Origin: Mesorhizobium sp.
Lineage (GTDB): Bacteria; Pseudomonadota; Alphaproteobacteria; Rhizobiales; Rhizobiaceae
Assembly (NCBI GenBank): GCA_004017275.1
Contig: SAKE01000002.1
Coordinates: forward strand, 127,411-191,410
Length of the DNA stretch: 64,000 nucleotides
Reading direction: 5' to 3'
Both the position numbers and the translations under genes were made by a program. Below the pieces are notes generated by a model. It worked only from the letters and a program-made list of their open reading frames with translations, was not told the origin of the DNA and did not search any database. Below, piece after piece: positions 24,149 to 32,963 of this stretch. The first letter of the stretch is position 1. Every line of letters starts with the position of its first letter.

Positions 24149-24160
24149 TATATGCATGTA
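24149..24160 (+). promoter_or_regulatory. Operator 4 of the HutC-like regulon, before the importer operon
   Basis: The core TATATGCATGTA lies in CTTGTATATGCATGTATGTA, about 170 bases before the binding-protein start, followed by a 5' leader with strong secondary structure. It is the closest match to operator 1. Confidence 0.65.
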
Positions 24161-24209
24161 TGTATTTTAGCCTTGACATCCGCTCCCGCTGACGCTGAAA
24201 TATCCTCGC

Positions 24210-24324
24210 ACTTCACCATGAAGTGGCAGGTAAGACGCCGAGGCACAGTGCCGCAAGAGCAGAAACCCGCAGTCTCACCAGACCGGCTACCTGGGTTAGA
24301 AAAAGCGGTCTGATCATCAAGGGG
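24210..24324 (+). promoter_or_regulatory. Structured 5' leader of the importer operon, candidate riboswitch
   Basis: Several perfect pairings are possible: ACTTCA/TGAAGT (24210-24224), CAGGTA (24227-24232) with TACCTG (24288-24293), AGAC with GTCT (24233-24236, 24272-24275), GGCA/TGCC (24242-24252), and AGACCG (24280-24285) with CGGTCT (24306-24311). TACCTG lies in the loop of the last stem, so a pseudoknot or switch is possible. The last stem ends eight bases before the ribosome-binding site AAGGGG. It does not match a riboswitch class I can name. Confidence 0.4.
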
Positions 24325-24331
24325 AACAAAA

Positions 24332-25342
24332 ATGATGCGTAACCTAACAGGACAATTTCGCGCGCTCGCGATGGCGGCCGCCATCGGACTCGCCGCCGCC
24401 CCGGCAGCCTACGCGGCCGATGCGGCCATTCCCACCACGCCCGAAGCAGGATCGTTCAAAATCGGCATCGAGCCCTGGCTTGGCTATGGCCAGTGGCATG
24501 TCGCCGAGGCCAAGGCGCTGTTCAAGGCAAACGGGCTGACGGACGTCCAGATCGTCAATTTCGCCGAGGATAAGGACATCAACGCAGCACTTGCAAGCGG
24601 CCAGCTCGACGCCGCCAACATTGCCACCCACACGGCGATGGGCATGGTTGCGGCCGGCCTGCCGGTGAAGATCGTGCTGCTGCTCGACGTCTCCATGACC
24701 GCCGACGCCATGATCGCCGGCAAGGACATCACCTCTATCAAGGACCTCAAGGGCAAGGAGGTCGCCTTCGAGGAAGGCACGACCAGCGACATCCTGCTCA
24801 AATACGCGCTCGCCAGGAACGGCATGTCGATCGACGACGTGAAGCCGGTTCCGATGCCGGCGTCCGACGCGGGCAGCGCCTTGATCGCCGGCCAGGTGCC
24901 GGTCGCGGTCACCTATGAACCTTATCTCACCGTCGCCATGGCGCAAAACAAGGACCTCAAGCTGCTGTTTACCGCCGGCGAGGATCCCGGCCTGATCAGC
25001 GACGTGCTGGTTGTGCGCGACGAGGTGATCAAGTCGCGGCCTGGCCAGGTGCTGGCCATGATCAAGAGCTGGGACGCGGCGCTCAAGGATTACAATAGCG
25101 ACACGCCAGGCGGCCGCGCCATCATCGCCAAGGCCGTCGGGTCGGACGTCAAGGACCTCGACACCGCCTTTGACGGCGTGCGCTACTATTCGCTCACCGA
25201 AAACAAGACGGCGCTGACCGGCGACTTCACCACCAAGACCTTCGCCGATGTCGAGGCGGCCGCCAAGAACGCCAAGCTGCTGCAAGCCGACGTGACGCCA
25301 GAGCAGATGATCGATCCCTCCTTCGTCAAGGCGGCGGAATGA
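24332..25342 (+). CDS. TauA/SsuA-like ABC substrate-binding protein
   Basis: The 336-residue protein has a Sec signal peptide (LAMAAAIGLAAAPAAYAADA) and an NMT1/SsuA-type domain beginning KIGIEPWLGYGQWHVAEAK and including GKEVAFEEGTTSDILLKY and VAVTYEPYL. The family binds alkanesulfonates, taurine, nitrate, pyrimidine precursors and similar small anions or heterocycles. It heads a three-gene importer operon and is preceded by operator 4 and the structured leader. Confidence 0.9.
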   Translation: MMRNLTGQFRALAMAAAIGLAAAPAAYAADAAIPTTPEAGSFKIGIEPWLGYGQWHVAEAKALFKANGLTDVQIVNFAEDKDINAALASGQLDAANIATHTAMGMVAAGLPVKIVLLLDVSMTADAMIAGKDITSIKDLKGKEVAFEEGTTSDILLKYALARNGMSIDDVKPVPMPASDAGSALIAGQVPVAVTYEPYLTVAMAQNKDLKLLFTAGEDPGLISDVLVVRDEVIKSRPGQVLAMIKSWDAALKDYNSDTPGGRAIIAKAVGSDVKDLDTAFDGVRYYSLTENKTALTGDFTTKTFADVEAAAKNAKLLQADVTPEQMIDPSFVKAAE

Positions 25343-25358
25343 TCAAGGCCGGGTCGCG

Positions 25359-26222
25359 GTGGTAGCGCAGATGTCCGCGAAGCCCCCCGCAACGGATCCG
25401 GCGCCAGGCCCCATGGCGAAACAGGCGAGGCGCCGCCGATCCTCCGGGATCGGCGTGCCGATCGCCAGGTCGCGCTTCCTGACGATCGCCGTGGCTGTCT
25501 TTGTCGGGCTTGGCCTTGCCTGGTGGGCGGCGACAGGACTGGGATGGGTGGAGGCGATCTTCCTGCCGTCGCCAGGCAGTGTCGCCATGCAGATCGCCAA
25601 GCTCGCGGCCGACGGCACGTTGTGGCTGGACCTCAAAGCCTCGATGTACCGTATTTCCATCGGCTTCCTCATCGCCTCGGCGCTGTCGATACCGATCGGC
25701 GTGCTGATCGGCAGTTTCCGCTCCTGGGAAGCGGCCATCGAGCCGCTGGTGGATTTCATCCGCTACATGCCGGTCGTCGCTTTCGTGCCGCTCTCCATCC
25801 TGTGGGCGGGCACCGGCGATACGCAGAAGTTCCTGATCATCTTCATCGGCACATTCTTCCAGCAGGTGCTGATGATCATGGACAATGTGAAACGCGTTCC
25901 CGCCGATTTCATCGGCCTTGGGCGCACGCTCGGCCTGCCGGACCGCAAGATCCTGACGCGCATCGTCGTGCCCAGCGCCTTGCCGGGTATCTGGGACACG
26001 TTGCGCATCAGCCTGGGCTGGGCATGGACCTGGCTGGTGCTGGCCGAACTTGTCGCCGCGACTTCGGGGCTCGGCTATCGCATCACCGTATCGCAGCGCT
26101 ATTTCCAGACCAACACCATCATCGGCTACATCCTGCTGCTTGGCCTGCTCGGCCTCATCACCGACCAGGTGATGAAGGCGCTGGAAAAGGTGCTGTTCAA
26201 GCAAGAGGGCCGCTCGCAATGA
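25359..26222 (+). CDS. TauC/SsuC-like ABC permease
   Basis: The 287-residue BPD_transp_1 permease has a basic N-terminus (KQARRRRSSG) and about six membrane segments. The coupling loop is NVKRVPADFIGLGRTLGLPD. It would form the membrane channel for the upstream binding protein, 16 bases away, and the ATPase 10 bases downstream. A GTG at 25359 or ATG at 25371 may be the start. Confidence 0.88.
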   Translation: MVAQMSAKPPATDPAPGPMAKQARRRRSSGIGVPIARSRFLTIAVAVFVGLGLAWWAATGLGWVEAIFLPSPGSVAMQIAKLAADGTLWLDLKASMYRISIGFLIASALSIPIGVLIGSFRSWEAAIEPLVDFIRYMPVVAFVPLSILWAGTGDTQKFLIIFIGTFFQQVLMIMDNVKRVPADFIGLGRTLGLPDRKILTRIVVPSALPGIWDTLRISLGWAWTWLVLAELVAATSGLGYRITVSQRYFQTNTIIGYILLLGLLGLITDQVMKALEKVLFKQEGRSQ

Positions 26223-26232
26223 GGTCAAGCCG

Positions 26233-27015
26233 ATGAGCCCCCCCAAATTGCGGATCGCCGGTCTTCACAAGAGCTTCGGCACAGGCGATCGGCGCACGGA
26301 AGTACTGCGCAACATCAACCTCGATCTTGCCGACAACGAGTTTGTCTCCCTGGTCGGCACGTCGGGTTGCGGCAAGAGCACGCTGCTGTCGATCGTGGCC
26401 GGGTTGCAGGATTTCGATGCCGGCGATCTCAGCATCGACGGTGCGCCGATCCTGCAGCCGGGCCTCGACCGTGGCGTCGTCTTCCAGTCCTACACGCTGC
26501 TTCCCTGGCTGACAGCGCGGCAGAACATCGAGTTCGCGCTCAAGGCGGCCGGCTACGATCGCTCGACCTGCCGCAGGATCGCGCTGGAGCATCTCGAACT
26601 CGTCAAGTTGTCTGGTAGCGCAGACCGCTATCCGGCCGAACTCTCGGGCGGCATGAAACAGCGCGTCGCCATAGCGCGTGCGCTTTCCTATCGGCCCAAG
26701 ATGCTGTTGATGGACGAGCCCTTCGGCGCGCTCGATGCCTTGACCCGGCACCAGATGCAGGAACTGCTGACCCAGATCTGGGAGGAACACAGGTTGACCG
26801 TCCTGTTTGTTACCCATGATGTGGAGGAGGCCGTCTATCTGTCGGACCGGATCGTCGTCATGGGCATCGGCCCGGGACGCATCACGCAGACCTTCAACGT
26901 CGGCATCGAGCGCCCGCGCCGCGACGAGGTGATGGAAAGCCCTATATTCATGGATCTGCAGCGCGGTGTGCACAAGGCCATTCGCGAGGCTTCAAAACGC
27001 CCCGAAATGGCGTAG
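26233..27015 (+). CDS. TauB/SsuB-like ABC ATPase
   Basis: The 260-residue ATPase has Walker A GTSGCGKSTLLSIVAGL, the signature ELSGGMKQRVAIARALS, Walker B MLLMDEPFGALDALT and H-loop FVTHDVEEA. It energises the importer with the two genes before it. It is the last gene of the island; the next gene is on the opposite strand. Confidence 0.9.
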   Translation: MSPPKLRIAGLHKSFGTGDRRTEVLRNINLDLADNEFVSLVGTSGCGKSTLLSIVAGLQDFDAGDLSIDGAPILQPGLDRGVVFQSYTLLPWLTARQNIEFALKAAGYDRSTCRRIALEHLELVKLSGSADRYPAELSGGMKQRVAIARALSYRPKMLLMDEPFGALDALTRHQMQELLTQIWEEHRLTVLFVTHDVEEAVYLSDRIVVMGIGPGRITQTFNVGIERPRRDEVMESPIFMDLQRGVHKAIREASKRPEMA

Positions 27016-27041
27016 GCGCCTGCGGTCACCAGTAGGCCCAA

Positions 27042-28937
27042 TCACGTCGCTTTACCGGCCGCCGCGTCCGGTCCCAGCTCACCTTCCGAAATATCGTCGA
27101 AGGAGGCGTAGTTCATGTTGTAGAGGCGGGCGTAGAGGCCTTTTCTTGCCATCAGCTGTTCGTGGTTGCCGCCTTCGACGATCTCGCCGTTCTGCAGCAC
27201 GATGATGCGGTCGGCGCCGCGGATGGTGGCGAGACGGTGGGCGATGACCAGCCCGGTGCGGCCTTCCAGCAATGTTGTCAGCGCCTTCTGGATCAGCATT
27301 TCGGTGTAGGAATCGATGCTGGCCGTGGCTTCGTCGAGCACCAGGATTTTTGCATCCGCCACCAGTGCGCGGGCAAAACTGATCAGCTGGCGCTGGCCGA
27401 GCGAGAGGTTGCCGCCGCGCTGTTCGAGTTCGGTGTCGTAGCCATCGGGCAGGTTCTCGATGAAGTCGTGCGCGCCGACGGCCTGTGCGGCGCGCACCAC
27501 TTCCTCGCGGCTGGCTGATGTCTTGTGGTAGCGGATGTTTTCCAGCACCGAGCCGGAGAACAGGAACGGCTCCTGCAGCACCATCGCCACCTGGTCGCCG
27601 AGCGAATCCTGCGTCAGCTCGCGCACATCATGGCCGCCGACCAGGATCTCACCCGACCAGACATCGTAGAAGCGGTGCACCAGCGCCATCGAGCTCGACT
27701 TGCCCGATCCGGTCGGACCGACCAGAGCCACGGTCTCGCCCGGATTGACGCGAAACGAGATGTTCTTCAGCACCGGCTGGTTGTGCCTATAGCCGAAGGT
27801 GACGTTCCTGAATTCGACCGAGCCGTCCATTTCGCGCGATAGTGCGATGGCGCCATCCTTGTCGCTGACATCTACTGGCACGTCGAGCACTTCGGAGATG
27901 CGCTGGCCTGATGCCATGGCGCGTTGCATGACGCTGTACTGCATGGTCAGCGAACGGATCGGGTCGAAAAAGCGCTGGATGTAGAACAGGAACGCCACCA
28001 TGACGCCGATATCGAGGCTGTGCGAGAGCACCATCGAACCGCCGACGACGATGACGGTCGCCATGGCGATGCCGGTCAGCGTATCGACGATCGGCACCAT
28101 GACCTGCGCGTATTTCGCCGACCTCAAATGAGCATTGAGATTGGCCAGCACCTTTTCGTCGTAGAGGTCGAAATTGACGTGCTGGCGTTCGAGGCTCTGC
28201 ACCGTGCGTACGCCATGGATGCCCTCGGCCAGCGCACCGTTGGCGATGGAATTGGTTTCGTGCGCGGCCATGAAGGCGACCTTGGCGCGCGGCAGCCAGA
28301 ACAGGCGCACGATGAACAGCACCGGCATGGTCGACAGCGTCAGCAGGCCGAGCCGGAAATCTAGCCACAAAAGCACGCTGACGATGCCGAACAACAGCAC
28401 GATGTCGCCCACCGACATGACCGATGTCTCGAGGAATTCCTGCATCGAGTTGACGTCGCCCTGCAGACGCGACATCAGCCGGCCGACCTCGGTTTTGTCC
28501 ATGAAGCTCAATGAGACACGCTGCAGGTGGCTGAACATGGCGCGGCGCAGGTCGGACAGCACGTTCTCGGCCACCTTGCCAACGACGCTTTCCTGCACGT
28601 AGCTGGCGGCGTAGTTGATCAGGATGATCACGGCGAAAGCGCCGGTCGCGGCGATCATCACCGACTGGTCGAGCCTACCTTTCGTCATGCCGTGGTCGAT
28701 GGCGTAGCGGATGACCAGCGGGATCGCCAGCTGCGTTAGCGTGAACACCAGCACGGCGGCGACCGAGATGAAAATCCGGCTCTGATACGGTTTTACGAAG
28801 CTCCAGATGCGCCTGATGATGCGCGGATCGTAGGCCTTGCCGAAAACCTCTTCCTCGTCGCGGTGCGAGCCGACGACGGCCTTGGTCGGCCGGCCGCTGG
28901 TGTCTTCCTTGTCGTCGTCGCTCTGTGTCGACATCAT
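27042..28937 (-). CDS. ABC exporter half-transporter with non-canonical signature
   Basis: The 631-residue protein has a six-helix type 1 exporter membrane domain (about 45-345) and a nucleotide-binding domain with Walker A GPTGSGKSS, Walker B ILVLDEATASID with the catalytic Glu, and the signature NLSLGQRQ in place of LSGGQ. It overlaps the partner gene by four bases (ATGA). With that partner it should form a heterodimer resembling LmrCD or TM287/288, exporting lipids or drugs. Confidence 0.88.
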   Translation of the reverse strand: MMSTQSDDDKEDTSGRPTKAVVGSHRDEEEVFGKAYDPRIIRRIWSFVKPYQSRIFISVAAVLVFTLTQLAIPLVIRYAIDHGMTKGRLDQSVMIAATGAFAVIILINYAASYVQESVVGKVAENVLSDLRRAMFSHLQRVSLSFMDKTEVGRLMSRLQGDVNSMQEFLETSVMSVGDIVLLFGIVSVLLWLDFRLGLLTLSTMPVLFIVRLFWLPRAKVAFMAAHETNSIANGALAEGIHGVRTVQSLERQHVNFDLYDEKVLANLNAHLRSAKYAQVMVPIVDTLTGIAMATVIVVGGSMVLSHSLDIGVMVAFLFYIQRFFDPIRSLTMQYSVMQRAMASGQRISEVLDVPVDVSDKDGAIALSREMDGSVEFRNVTFGYRHNQPVLKNISFRVNPGETVALVGPTGSGKSSSMALVHRFYDVWSGEILVGGHDVRELTQDSLGDQVAMVLQEPFLFSGSVLENIRYHKTSASREEVVRAAQAVGAHDFIENLPDGYDTELEQRGGNLSLGQRQLISFARALVADAKILVLDEATASIDSYTEMLIQKALTTLLEGRTGLVIAHRLATIRGADRIIVLQNGEIVEGGNHEQLMARKGLYARLYNMNYASFDDISEGELGPDAAAGKAT

Positions 28938-30814
28938 GCGGCTCCCATGGCCGCAGGCCGGTCATCTTCCGGTCGCAGCTGCAGGTCGTACAGCGCGCGA
29001 TAGCGTCCACCCAGCGCCAGCAGTTCCTCATGCGTGCCGCGCTCGACGATCCGGCCGCGCTCGACGAACAGGATCTGGTCGGCATGCATCAGCGAGCTCA
29101 GCCGGTGCGAGATGATTAGCGTCACGCGATCCCTGGCGAAGCGCTTCATGGCCGCCCGGATGCGCTGCTCGGTGCCGGCGTCGATGGCTGCGGTCGAATC
29201 GTCGAAGACCAGCACCGATGGCCGCAGCATCAGGCTGCGGGCGATGGTCAGGCGCTGCCGCTGGCCGCCGGAAAGCGAGGCGCCGCGCTCGCCGACGACC
29301 GTGGTGTAACCAGCCGGGAGGCCGATAATGTAATTGTGCAGCTGGGCGTACTCGGCGGCCTGCCCGATGCGGGTTTCGCGCGCCCAGGGATTGCCGTAGG
29401 CGATGTTGTTCTCGATCGAGGTGGTGAACAGGAACGCATCCTGCTGCACCACGCCGACCACCTTGCGCAGCGATTGCAGCGTCACCGCACGGATGTCCTG
29501 GCCGTCGATGGTGATCGCGCCCGAAGTGACGTCGTAGAAACGCGGGATCAGATGCGCGATGGTCGACTTGCCGCTGCCCGGCGGGCCGACAAGGCCGATG
29601 GTTTCGCCGGACCTGGCCTCGAAGGAGATGCCCGACAGCGTCGGCCGCTCGCCCGCGCCCTCGTAGCGGAAGCCGACATTGTCGAACCGCAGCACGCCGT
29701 CGGTGACGACGAGATCCTTGGCACCGGGCGCGTCCTCGATGTCGAGCTCGGCGTCGAGCAGTTCGAACAGCCGGGTACCGCAGGTCGAGGCGCGCGCGAA
29801 CGAGTTGACCATGAGGCCGAGCTGGCGGACCGGCATCTGCAGAATAGTCATGAAGGTGAGGAACTGGGCGAGCGTGCCGACGCTGATCTGGCCTGCGATC
29901 ACCTTCTGGCCACCGAACCAGAGCACCAGCCCCATGGCGGCCAGGAACGAGAAGTTCATGGCGCTGGTGTTGGAGACGCGGATGTCGACGCGCTGATTGG
30001 CAAGCTCCAGCGCCGACAGCTTGGCACGGTCGAATTTTTCGAGCTCATGCCGCTGTGCCGCGAAGGCCCGCACGACGCGGATGCCACCGAGGTTCTCATC
30101 CATCACCCGGCTCAGCACCGACAGGCGCTCCTGCAACGTCAACCATGTGCTTCGCAGTTTGAGTTGGGTGACCGAGGACCGCCAGGCGACGAACGGCACG
30201 AAGCTCAGGCTGAGCAGCCCGAGCACGAGATCGGTGCGGATCAGGAGATAGGCGCCGACGCCGATCAGCACGCCGAGCAGCACGACGCGCAAAATGCCGG
30301 TGGAAAAGAACATGCGCACGCCGTCGAGATCGAGCAGGCCGAGCGTGATCAGATCGCCGGTGTGGACCCTGTCGTGGTAGGCGAAGCTCAGCCGCTGGAT
30401 CTTCTCGTAGAAAGCCAGCCGCAATTCATAGCCGGTGCGGTGGCCGACGGCCTCGCCATAGTAGTTCTGCGCCATGGTGAAGAGGCCGCGCAGGATACTG
30501 ACGACGAGCAGCGTCAGCGCCGTGTTCCACAGCGCCTGCTCCGCAGCAGCGCCGGCACCCGCGGCCATCACGCCCTGCGCCTGGTCGATGGCGCGTCCCA
30601 GCAGGCGTGGAATGAAAAGCTGCAGCGTCGCGGCGATGAAGGTCGAGACGATGGTGATGGCGACCTGCCAGGGATGGCGCAGCGTCATGCGCACAATGCG
30701 GAGCAAGGTGCTGAGGCCCTTGCCCCAGGAGGCTTCCGCCACATGGGCAAACGATTTGCCGCGCTCCGGCGCGCCGCCGATTGCTTGCGTGTTCAAGGAA
30801 AATATCCAAACCAA
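28934..30814 (-). CDS. ABC exporter half-transporter with degenerate Walker B
   Basis: The 626-residue protein has the same layout: membrane domain about 35-335, Walker A GPPGSGKST, canonical signature SLSGGQRQRLTIARS, and Walker B VLVFDDSTAAID, where Asp replaces the catalytic Glu. It thus supplies the inactive ATP site while the partner supplies the active one. The start is uncertain: TTG at 30814 is used here, and TTG at 30796 (NTQAIGGAPERG) is equally possible. Confidence 0.87.
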   Translation of the reverse strand: MVWIFSLNTQAIGGAPERGKSFAHVAEASWGKGLSTLLRIVRMTLRHPWQVAITIVSTFIAATLQLFIPRLLGRAIDQAQGVMAAGAGAAAEQALWNTALTLLVVSILRGLFTMAQNYYGEAVGHRTGYELRLAFYEKIQRLSFAYHDRVHTGDLITLGLLDLDGVRMFFSTGILRVVLLGVLIGVGAYLLIRTDLVLGLLSLSFVPFVAWRSSVTQLKLRSTWLTLQERLSVLSRVMDENLGGIRVVRAFAAQRHELEKFDRAKLSALELANQRVDIRVSNTSAMNFSFLAAMGLVLWFGGQKVIAGQISVGTLAQFLTFMTILQMPVRQLGLMVNSFARASTCGTRLFELLDAELDIEDAPGAKDLVVTDGVLRFDNVGFRYEGAGERPTLSGISFEARSGETIGLVGPPGSGKSTIAHLIPRFYDVTSGAITIDGQDIRAVTLQSLRKVVGVVQQDAFLFTTSIENNIAYGNPWARETRIGQAAEYAQLHNYIIGLPAGYTTVVGERGASLSGGQRQRLTIARSLMLRPSVLVFDDSTAAIDAGTEQRIRAAMKRFARDRVTLIISHRLSSLMHADQILFVERGRIVERGTHEELLALGGRYRALYDLQLRPEDDRPAAMGAA

Positions 30815-30963
30815 TCCGGACGTTAGCCCGGACTAATAAAGCAGACTCAATTCAGATGGCGTGATGTTACGCGTGTCCGAGTTGACCCTTCAAGAGCCAA
30901 TTCTGACATCGCACTGTGCCTGATAGGAAACGTGCTGCGGACCTTCGGCTGCTGTTCAGCCGC

Positions 30964-32772
30964 TCAAAAACCCTGGCCGTGCCGCCAGCAGGCAATCCGG
31001 TGGCCGGCCTCGACCGCTGTGGCTGATGGTTCAGCCTTTCGGCAGTAGGGCAGGACCAGGGGGCAGCGGTCGGCGAAGGAGCATCCCGTGTGCGGGCTGC
31101 CGGCTGCCTCGGTCTCGGCCGGAGCGGATAGCTTGGTGGCGGCGTCCTCGGAGGACGCGGCCAGAAGCAGGGCCGTATAGGGGTGGTTGGGGCCGCGAAA
31201 GATCTGGTCGGAGGAGCCGCTTTCGACGAGGCGTCCGCGATAGAGCACGCCGATCCTGTCGGCCATGTAGCGCACCACCCTGAGGTCATGGCTGATGAAC
31301 AGATAGGTGGTGTCCTTGTCGCGCTGCAGGTCGTTCAGCAAGTTGAGAACGGTCGCCTGGACGGAGACGTCGAGCGCGGAAGTGGGTTCATCGAGCACGA
31401 CGACTTTCGGCACGCCGGCGAAGGCGCGCGCGATCGCCGCCCGCTGCCGCTGGCCGCCGGACAGCGACCGCGATTTTTGCTCGGCCATGGCGCCGGCGAG
31501 GCGGACCGATTGCAGCAGGTCGCTGACGCGCGCTCTCACCTCACTGCGGCGCAGGCCAGCGAGCCGCCGTAGCGGACGCCCGAGGATGCGGCCGATCCGC
31601 TGGCGCGGGTTGAGCGTGCGATCCGGCGACTGGAAGACCATCTGCACGTCGCGCCGTTCGGCGAGATTTCTCTTCTCGACGCGCGGCGCGACGGTCCTGC
31701 CGAACAGTTCGACCGATCCGGCGTCCGGCGTCTGCAGGCCGGTGATGATGCGTGCCAGGGTCGATTTGCCGGAACCGGACTCGCCGATCAGCCCGAAGGT
31801 TTCACCCTGGCCTATGTCGAGATCGATGCCGTGCAGCACTGGCTGGCTGCCGAAGGCATGGCTGATGCTCTTGCAGGCGATGGCGATCCGGCGTTCTTTC
31901 CGCGTGCCGGCGTGTTCATCCTGGGCTGCCGGGTGCGCGGGCACGCAGTCCGTCTCCGCCAGTCTTCCATCCTGCTTGGTGTAGTTGAGCGCCGGGATGG
32001 AGGCGATGAGCGCCTTTGTGTAGGCATGAGAGGGGTTGTCGAAGACATCGCCTGCAACGCCGCTTTCCACCACCGTACCCGACTGCATCACCGCCACGCG
32101 ATCGCAGGAGCGGCGGATCATGTTGATGTCGTGGCTGATCAGCAGGATGCTGGTTTTGTGATCCTTGCGCAGGTCATGCAGGATGGCGATGATCTCGGAC
32201 TGGACGCTGGCGTCGAGTGCCGTCGTCGGCTCGTCCAGCACCAGCAGTGACGGATCGAGCGCGATCGCAATGGCGATGTTGGCGCGCTGCTGCATGCCGC
32301 CGGAGAGTTCGTGCGGATAGAGCCCGAGCACCCGCTCCGGATGGCTGACGCGGACACGGCCCAACAGTTCGGCGGCACGCTCGCGCGCCTCTTCGAGGCG
32401 AACCGGGCGGTGCCGCATGATCGTCTCGGTGATCTGGCGGCCGATCGTCATGCTTGGGTTGAGGGCCGCGCCCGGATGCTGGTAGACGGCGGCGATATAG
32501 TTTCCCCTGAGCTGGCGCAACTGCTCGGCGGAAAGATCGCGGATTTCGCGGCCCTGAAATTCAAGCGCCGACGCCGCGATGCGGGCGTTCTTCGGCAGAT
32601 AGCGCAGGATGGCGAGCGCCACCGAGCTTTTGCCCGATCCCGACTCGCCGACCAGGCCGAGCGCCTCGCCTTCGCCGATATGCAGCGACACGCCGCTGAC
32701 GGCGGGATGCGATCCCTTGCTACCGTCATAGGCGATGGTCAGCTGATCTACATTCAGAACCGAGGAGGACAT
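30964..32772 (-). CDS. Double-ATPase protein of a peptide/opine-type ABC importer
   Basis: The 602-residue protein contains two complete DppD/DppF-like ATPase domains in one chain: Walker A GESGSGKSSVALAIL and signature LSGGMQQRANIAIA in the first half, GESGSGKSTLARIITG and LSGGQRQRAAIARAF in the second. Each half ends in an oligopeptide-transporter-type C-terminal extension; the second includes CSFADRCPLVLPYC. This fused form resembles GsiA/YejF. It is divergent from the monooxygenase-binding protein-permease genes at 32964-38638 and very probably energises that importer. Confidence 0.9.
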   Translation of the reverse strand: MSSSVLNVDQLTIAYDGSKGSHPAVSGVSLHIGEGEALGLVGESGSGKSSVALAILRYLPKNARIAASALEFQGREIRDLSAEQLRQLRGNYIAAVYQHPGAALNPSMTIGRQITETIMRHRPVRLEEARERAAELLGRVRVSHPERVLGLYPHELSGGMQQRANIAIAIALDPSLLVLDEPTTALDASVQSEIIAILHDLRKDHKTSILLISHDINMIRRSCDRVAVMQSGTVVESGVAGDVFDNPSHAYTKALIASIPALNYTKQDGRLAETDCVPAHPAAQDEHAGTRKERRIAIACKSISHAFGSQPVLHGIDLDIGQGETFGLIGESGSGKSTLARIITGLQTPDAGSVELFGRTVAPRVEKRNLAERRDVQMVFQSPDRTLNPRQRIGRILGRPLRRLAGLRRSEVRARVSDLLQSVRLAGAMAEQKSRSLSGGQRQRAAIARAFAGVPKVVVLDEPTSALDVSVQATVLNLLNDLQRDKDTTYLFISHDLRVVRYMADRIGVLYRGRLVESGSSDQIFRGPNHPYTALLLAASSEDAATKLSAPAETEAAGSPHTGCSFADRCPLVLPYCRKAEPSATAVEAGHRIACWRHGQGF

Positions 32773-32963
32773 GGGAGCCTGAAACCACTTTCTTCCAGCG
32801 CTGCCATCGAGGGCAATCGCTTCCGCTTTCGCAATGCATTATCTCTATAAAATTACTCGGATTAAGCCGAAGCGCAATCTACCTTTCATCGCACAGCAGA
32901 GATTGTCGCCGCTTGCGCAAGCAGCGCCACGGTCTCCGGAGGCAGATCTGGAAGGAGACCGAC

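Noticed and set aside
24210-24324. Cobalamin riboswitch
   Set aside because: Only a weak resemblance to the AGYCxGGAGACCxGCC box exists; the conserved GGTGxAAxTCC core and the expected fold are absent.
30858-30890. Possible terminator between the two minus-strand ABC genes
   Set aside because: GCGTGATGTTACGCGT has only a 4-5 bp stem and no T-run on either strand.
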